From Anaerolineaceae bacterium (GTDB lineage Bacteria > Chloroflexota > Anaerolineae > Anaerolineales > Anaerolineaceae): a stretch of DNA of 8,679 nucleotides. The notes under the pieces were generated by a model that saw only the letters and a program-made list of their open reading frames with translations, made no database searches and was not told the DNA's origin. Position 1 is the stretch's first letter. Each line of letters starts with the position of its first letter. The stretch is taken from contig JAQTMA010000174.1 of the NCBI GenBank assembly GCA_028714615.1, positions 1 through 8,679 on the forward strand, read 5' to 3'. A program made the translations under genes and the position numbers. Of this stretch, positions 6,850 through 8,679 are shown one piece after another.

Positions 6850-7419
6850 TCAATTCAGTACATCTGAGATTGTTGATTCGATTTGGCTTAGGTCATTCGA
6901 AAAACCTGCAAAATTGATTACTTTCTCTTTTGATACAAGATATAGATATGGAGTACCGGGAATCTTATAAGATTGTTCTGTCTTCTCATCACTTTGTAAG
7001 ATTTGAAAATCAAACCCTTGCTTATTAGCCATCATGCTGCTATCTTCTATTGATCCCCTTGAAATCATGACGATTTTTTGGTTCGGGTAATTTTTATGGA
7101 ATTGATTGAGCACGGGCCAAAATTCCTGACAGGCTGAACATGATGTAGATGAAAATACAAGCAGTAGATCATTCTGTGTAAGGTTACCTTCTAGCAGGGT
7201 ATCCAATGAAATACTCTTGTCGGTTAAATCCCTTAATATGAATGATGGTGCGGTTATACCTTCTTCCAACCCCTTTGGGATTTGGAACGGTGCCAGAACT
7301 TCAATAACCTGACTTTGAAGCTGATTCATGCGGTAGAAAAGACCTAGGTTCGCAAGTAACAAAGTAACCATAATGCCAAGAATCAAACCTCCATTCGTAA
7401 ACTCCTTCCCATTTGACAT
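6850..7419 (-). CDS. Membrane-anchored thioredoxin-like protein (TlpA/MauD type)
   Basis: The ATG at 7417-7419 follows AGGAG by 8 bases. The 189-residue protein has an N-terminal membrane helix (about 11-28, LILGIMVTLLLANLGLFY). A redoxin fold then starts with the usual GITAPSFILRDL strand (about 54-65). The active site is CSAC (Cys94, Cys97) in FSSTSCSACQEFWPVL, and the cis-proline loop is IPGTP (Pro157). Anchored thioredoxins of this type face outside the cytoplasmic membrane. TlpA and ResA reduce cytochrome or oxidase partners, while MauD and BdbA-like proteins help multi-disulfide proteins fold. The gene lies 105 bases upstream of an 8-cysteine secreted peptide and there is no cytochrome gene in the window, so disulfide formation or isomerisation in that peptide is the most economical role. 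It is probably the first gene of the cassette. Codon use is AT-rich like the permease and unlike the flanks. Confidence 0.88.
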   Translation of the reverse strand: MSNGKEFTNGGLILGIMVTLLLANLGLFYRMNQLQSQVIEVLAPFQIPKGLEEGITAPSFILRDLTDKSISLDTLLEGNLTQNDLLLVFSSTSCSACQEFWPVLNQFHKNYPNQKIVMISRGSIEDSSMMANKQGFDFQILQSDEKTEQSYKIPGTPYLYLVSKEKVINFAGFSNDLSQIESTISDVLN

Positions 7420-7480
7420 ATTAAGGACTCCTGTTGTGAAAAATTGATTGATGCTGCTTGATTTAGTTGTTTTTGGGGTA

Positions 7481-7509
7481 ATTTTATTTTCAGCCTTCTA
7501 TATAGTTAA
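7481..7509 (-). promoter_or_regulatory. Candidate sigma-70-type promoter of the thioredoxin-peptide-ABC cassette
   Basis: On the minus strand TTAACT (7504-7509, 4 of 6 to TTGACA) and TAAAAT (7481-7486, 5 of 6 to TATAAT) are separated by 17 bases, about 60 bases before the thioredoxin ATG. The region is AT-rich, so a chance match is possible. Confidence 0.35.
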
Positions 7510-7566
7510 TCGAGGTTATTGAAAAAATCTAACAAATATTGGGAGCTTCGCTCGTTCTTGTGCGAG

Positions 7567-7699
7567 ATGGATCAGGGAGTAAGCGGGAGGTCAGAGATTC
7601 GTCAGGTCATTCGAGCAGCACTCGGTTGGCTTCGGTCCGAACAACGAGAGGTAGTCATGATGCGCTACTTCCTCGACATCAACGAAGACGAAATGTCGA
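7567..7699 (+). pseudogene. Plus-strand fragment of sigma factor region 4
   Basis: In the plus frame, residues such as IRAALGWLRSEQREVVMMRY followed by FLDINEDEMS match the region 4.1/4.2 start of a sigma-70 factor (usual pattern: LP.EQREVV.LRYF.DL.E.EIA). The frame starts with a TTG at 7519 and stays open to a TAG at 7768-7770. From about 7700 it no longer encodes a sigma factor and runs through the antisense of the anti-sigma remnant. Neither region 2 nor the DNA-reading helix is present, so this is a scrap of a gene and not a working factor. Its orientation is opposite to every other gene in the window, which points to an inversion or a fragment joined end to end. The first 16 codons (from TTG) have no family match. 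Confidence 0.6.
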
Positions 7700-7985
7700 T
7701 CAGGCTCACCGGAGCAGCCGGCACACGGGAGGTCTCGCTGTCCTGGACAAAGCCGACGCCGGGGATGTAGCCCATCAGTCCCCGCACCGCCGCCAGCACC
7801 CGCTCCGGACCAACCGCGGTGATTATCACCGCGATGGCCAGGAGCAAACCGGCCCCCGCTAGCACAAGGGTGCGCCGGACCACCCCCAACCGGGGGATTG
7901 GATAGGGTTGGCGTGCGGATCGAGAGGTTCCCGCAACCGCCCCTCCGGGCGGTCCAGCACCCGGGGGGCGATACTTTTATAGTCC
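7700..7985 (-). pseudogene. N-terminal remnant of a second anti-sigma factor gene
   Basis: The minus strand from a TTG at 7887-7889 reads a TM helix (LVLAGAGLLLAIAVIITAVG). GPERVLAAVRGLMGYIPGVGF and QDSETSRVPAAPVSL follow, closely matching residues 82-122 of the intact anti-sigma protein at 924-2366. The match ends at base 7700, exactly where the inverted sigma scrap begins, and the frame stops shortly after. Upstream, a different frame from about 7985 to 7900 reads DYKSIAPRVLDRPEGRLREP, a plausible cytoplasmic N-terminus. Part of this gene therefore seems frame-disrupted as well. Nearly all of the outer domain is missing. It lies directly downstream of the truncated sigma gene at 7989-8360, mirroring the intact sigma/anti-sigma pair. 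Confidence 0.7.
7703..7823. repeat. Direct repeat B2 (partner 2003-2123)
   Basis: This is the same-orientation copy of the anti-sigma segment described at 2003-2123, including the identical 27-base block at 7728-7754. Its left border coincides with the junction to the plus-strand sigma scrap. Confidence 0.85.
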
Positions 7986-7988
7986 AAC

Positions 7989-8360
7989 TCAGAGGCGTAG
8001 CGCAGCCGCTTCGCGATAGCTCAGCCCCAGGCAGTCGACCAGGATGACCACCAGGCGGCAGAACGGGGGCAACCCGCGCAGCCGGCGAGCTACCTCTTCT
8101 TCTGCATTGGCTGGAATCGCCCGAGGGCGCTCAGGCCGCTCCGGTTGCAGCGAGATCTGCAACAAGCGCGCCGCCACCCTGTGCAGCAGCGCTTCTCGAA
8201 AAGCAGCGCCAGCGCACCCGCGCGGAAAACCCGCCAGATCCAGGATGGCCTTCTCGACCACCTGGTCGGCCAGGCCGTCATCGGCGAGAAAGCGCCAGGC
8301 CAGCGTATAGGCCAGGTCCTGGGACTGGAGCACCAGCTCGTTGAAGGTGATCAGATCCAT
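7989..8360 (-). pseudogene. Truncated sigma-70/ECF-like factor lacking the helix-turn-helix
   Basis: The 123-residue frame starts at the ATG at 8358-8360. It shows a region 2-like part (LAYTLAWRFLADDGLADQVV, then EKAILDLAGF) and, from about residue 98, the typical region 4 opening LPPFCRLVVILVDCLGLSYREAA. It then stops after ALRL, just where the recognition helix should follow. A full factor would need roughly 40-50 more residues. In another frame the next bases read RYASELDYKS, so a deletion or frameshift near 7990-8000 probably removed the end. Without the helix-turn-helix it should not recognise a -35 element. No good ribosome binding site is visible upstream (GATATATAGTAT before the ATG). 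It sits 56 bases after the propeller gene stop and before the anti-sigma remnant. Confidence 0.65.
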
Positions 8361-8416
8361 ATACTATATATCGCGGCTGCAGCGAAAAAGTGACAAACTC
8401 GTTGGAGGATAAATTT

Positions 8417-8679
8417 CTACGGGGTCCAACCCAACAGGTTCCAATTCTCCACATCCTTCATCATCGGCATGGAGATCAACCGGGTGCGCCCATCCTGGAG
8501 CGAGGTTTGGGATAACCAACTGCTGGCCTTGAGTCCGGGATTGCCCGCCTGGACCAGGAAAGATTTCCCATCCGGCGACCAGAACGGCCCGTTGGCAGGG
8601 CTGACCGAAGCATTCTTGCGGATCTCAGACCCATCCGGGCGAATCATGTTGATGGAGCTGATCGCTCCTTCCATTGATC
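8417..8679 (-). CDS. TolB/PD40-like beta-propeller protein, C-terminal part (runs off the right edge)
   Basis: The frame is open from the window edge to TAG at 8417-8419. The last 85 residues visible contain a PD40/WD40-like blade: INMIRPDGSEIRK, then GPFWSPDGKSFLVQ, where the WSPDGK motif is diagnostic of TolB-type repeats. The protein ends ENWNLLGWTP. The start lies beyond the window, so total length and any signal peptide are unknown. The ATG at 8672-8674 is internal to the frame and is not a convincing start. The gene precedes the truncated sigma and anti-sigma genes, and a near-identical 3' end occurs at 1-115. Such propellers in sigma/anti-sigma loci are plausibly surface sensors or targets, but nothing in the visible part proves a role. 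Confidence 0.75.
   Translation of the reverse strand, partial: SMEGAISSINMIRPDGSEIRKNASVSPANGPFWSPDGKSFLVQAGNPGLKASSWLSQTSLQDGRTRLISMPMMKDVENWNLLGWTP
8426..8540. repeat. Direct repeat A2 (partner 1-115)
   Basis: This is the right-hand copy of the propeller-gene 3' end, at a constant offset of 8425 bases from 1-115 and with two mismatches seen by eye. The coding frame is the same in both copies. Confidence 0.9.

Noticed and set aside
8365..8396. Promoter TTGTCA ... TATATA before the truncated sigma gene
   Set aside because: The spacer is 20 bases and the -10-like element lies only a few bases before the ATG, so neither a normal nor a leaderless promoter fits well.
1..8679. CRISPR array, tRNA/rRNA gene, transposase or integrase to explain the rearrangements
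   Set aside because: I saw no short regularly spaced repeats, no cloverleaf-like gene with an anticodon stem and no recombinase-type protein. The direct repeats are gene segments without terminal inverted repeats or target duplications that I could find.

Overview
The window looks like an accessory, rearranged stretch of a bacterial chromosome. It is probably from a Chloroflexota (Anaerolineae-like) organism. That guess rests on the gene style: a sigma-70/ECF factor overlapping a one-TM anti-sigma protein with the 'ITAVGPxRVLAAVxGLxGYIPGxGFVQD' segment, next to TolB/PD40 and PQQ propeller genes. It is an inference from family style, not a database match. All convincing intact genes lie on the minus strand, so the order below is given right to left (5' to 3' of the transcripts).

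Right edge (about 7519-8679): the C-terminal end of a TolB/PD40-like propeller gene; a sigma factor cut off at its region 4 helix-turn-helix; and a short remnant of an anti-sigma gene. The remnant is joined at about 7700 to a plus-strand scrap of sigma region 4. This region is GC-rich and decayed.

Centre (2961 to about 7510): a visibly lower-GC cassette of four genes. They are a membrane-anchored TlpA/MauD-type thioredoxin with a CSAC active site, a 100-residue secreted peptide precursor with eight cysteines in its mature part, an 888-residue FtsX/MacB-type permease with a very large extracytoplasmic domain, and its LolD/MacB-type ATPase. Together they suggest that a disulfide-rich exported peptide is oxidised or isomerised by its own thioredoxin and is handled by a dedicated ABC transporter for export, self-protection or sensing. 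This is the most interesting part of the window.

Left of the cassette (924-2964): an ECF-type sigma factor whose first possible start codon overlaps the ATPase stop (ATGA), followed with an 8-base overlap by an intact 480-residue anti-sigma protein. The unit ends in a strong rho-independent terminator (861-906).

Left edge (1-844): a good promoter and a PQQ-propeller gene with a signal peptide. That gene is broken by an in-frame TGA and then runs into a second copy of the TolB-like gene's 3' end.

Two direct repeats (1-115 with 8426-8540, and about 2003-2123 with 7703-7823) show that the locus holds at least two copies of a 'propeller / sigma / anti-sigma' module. The peptide-thioredoxin-ABC cassette now sits between them. 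I see no tRNA, rRNA, CRISPR array, transposase or integrase.
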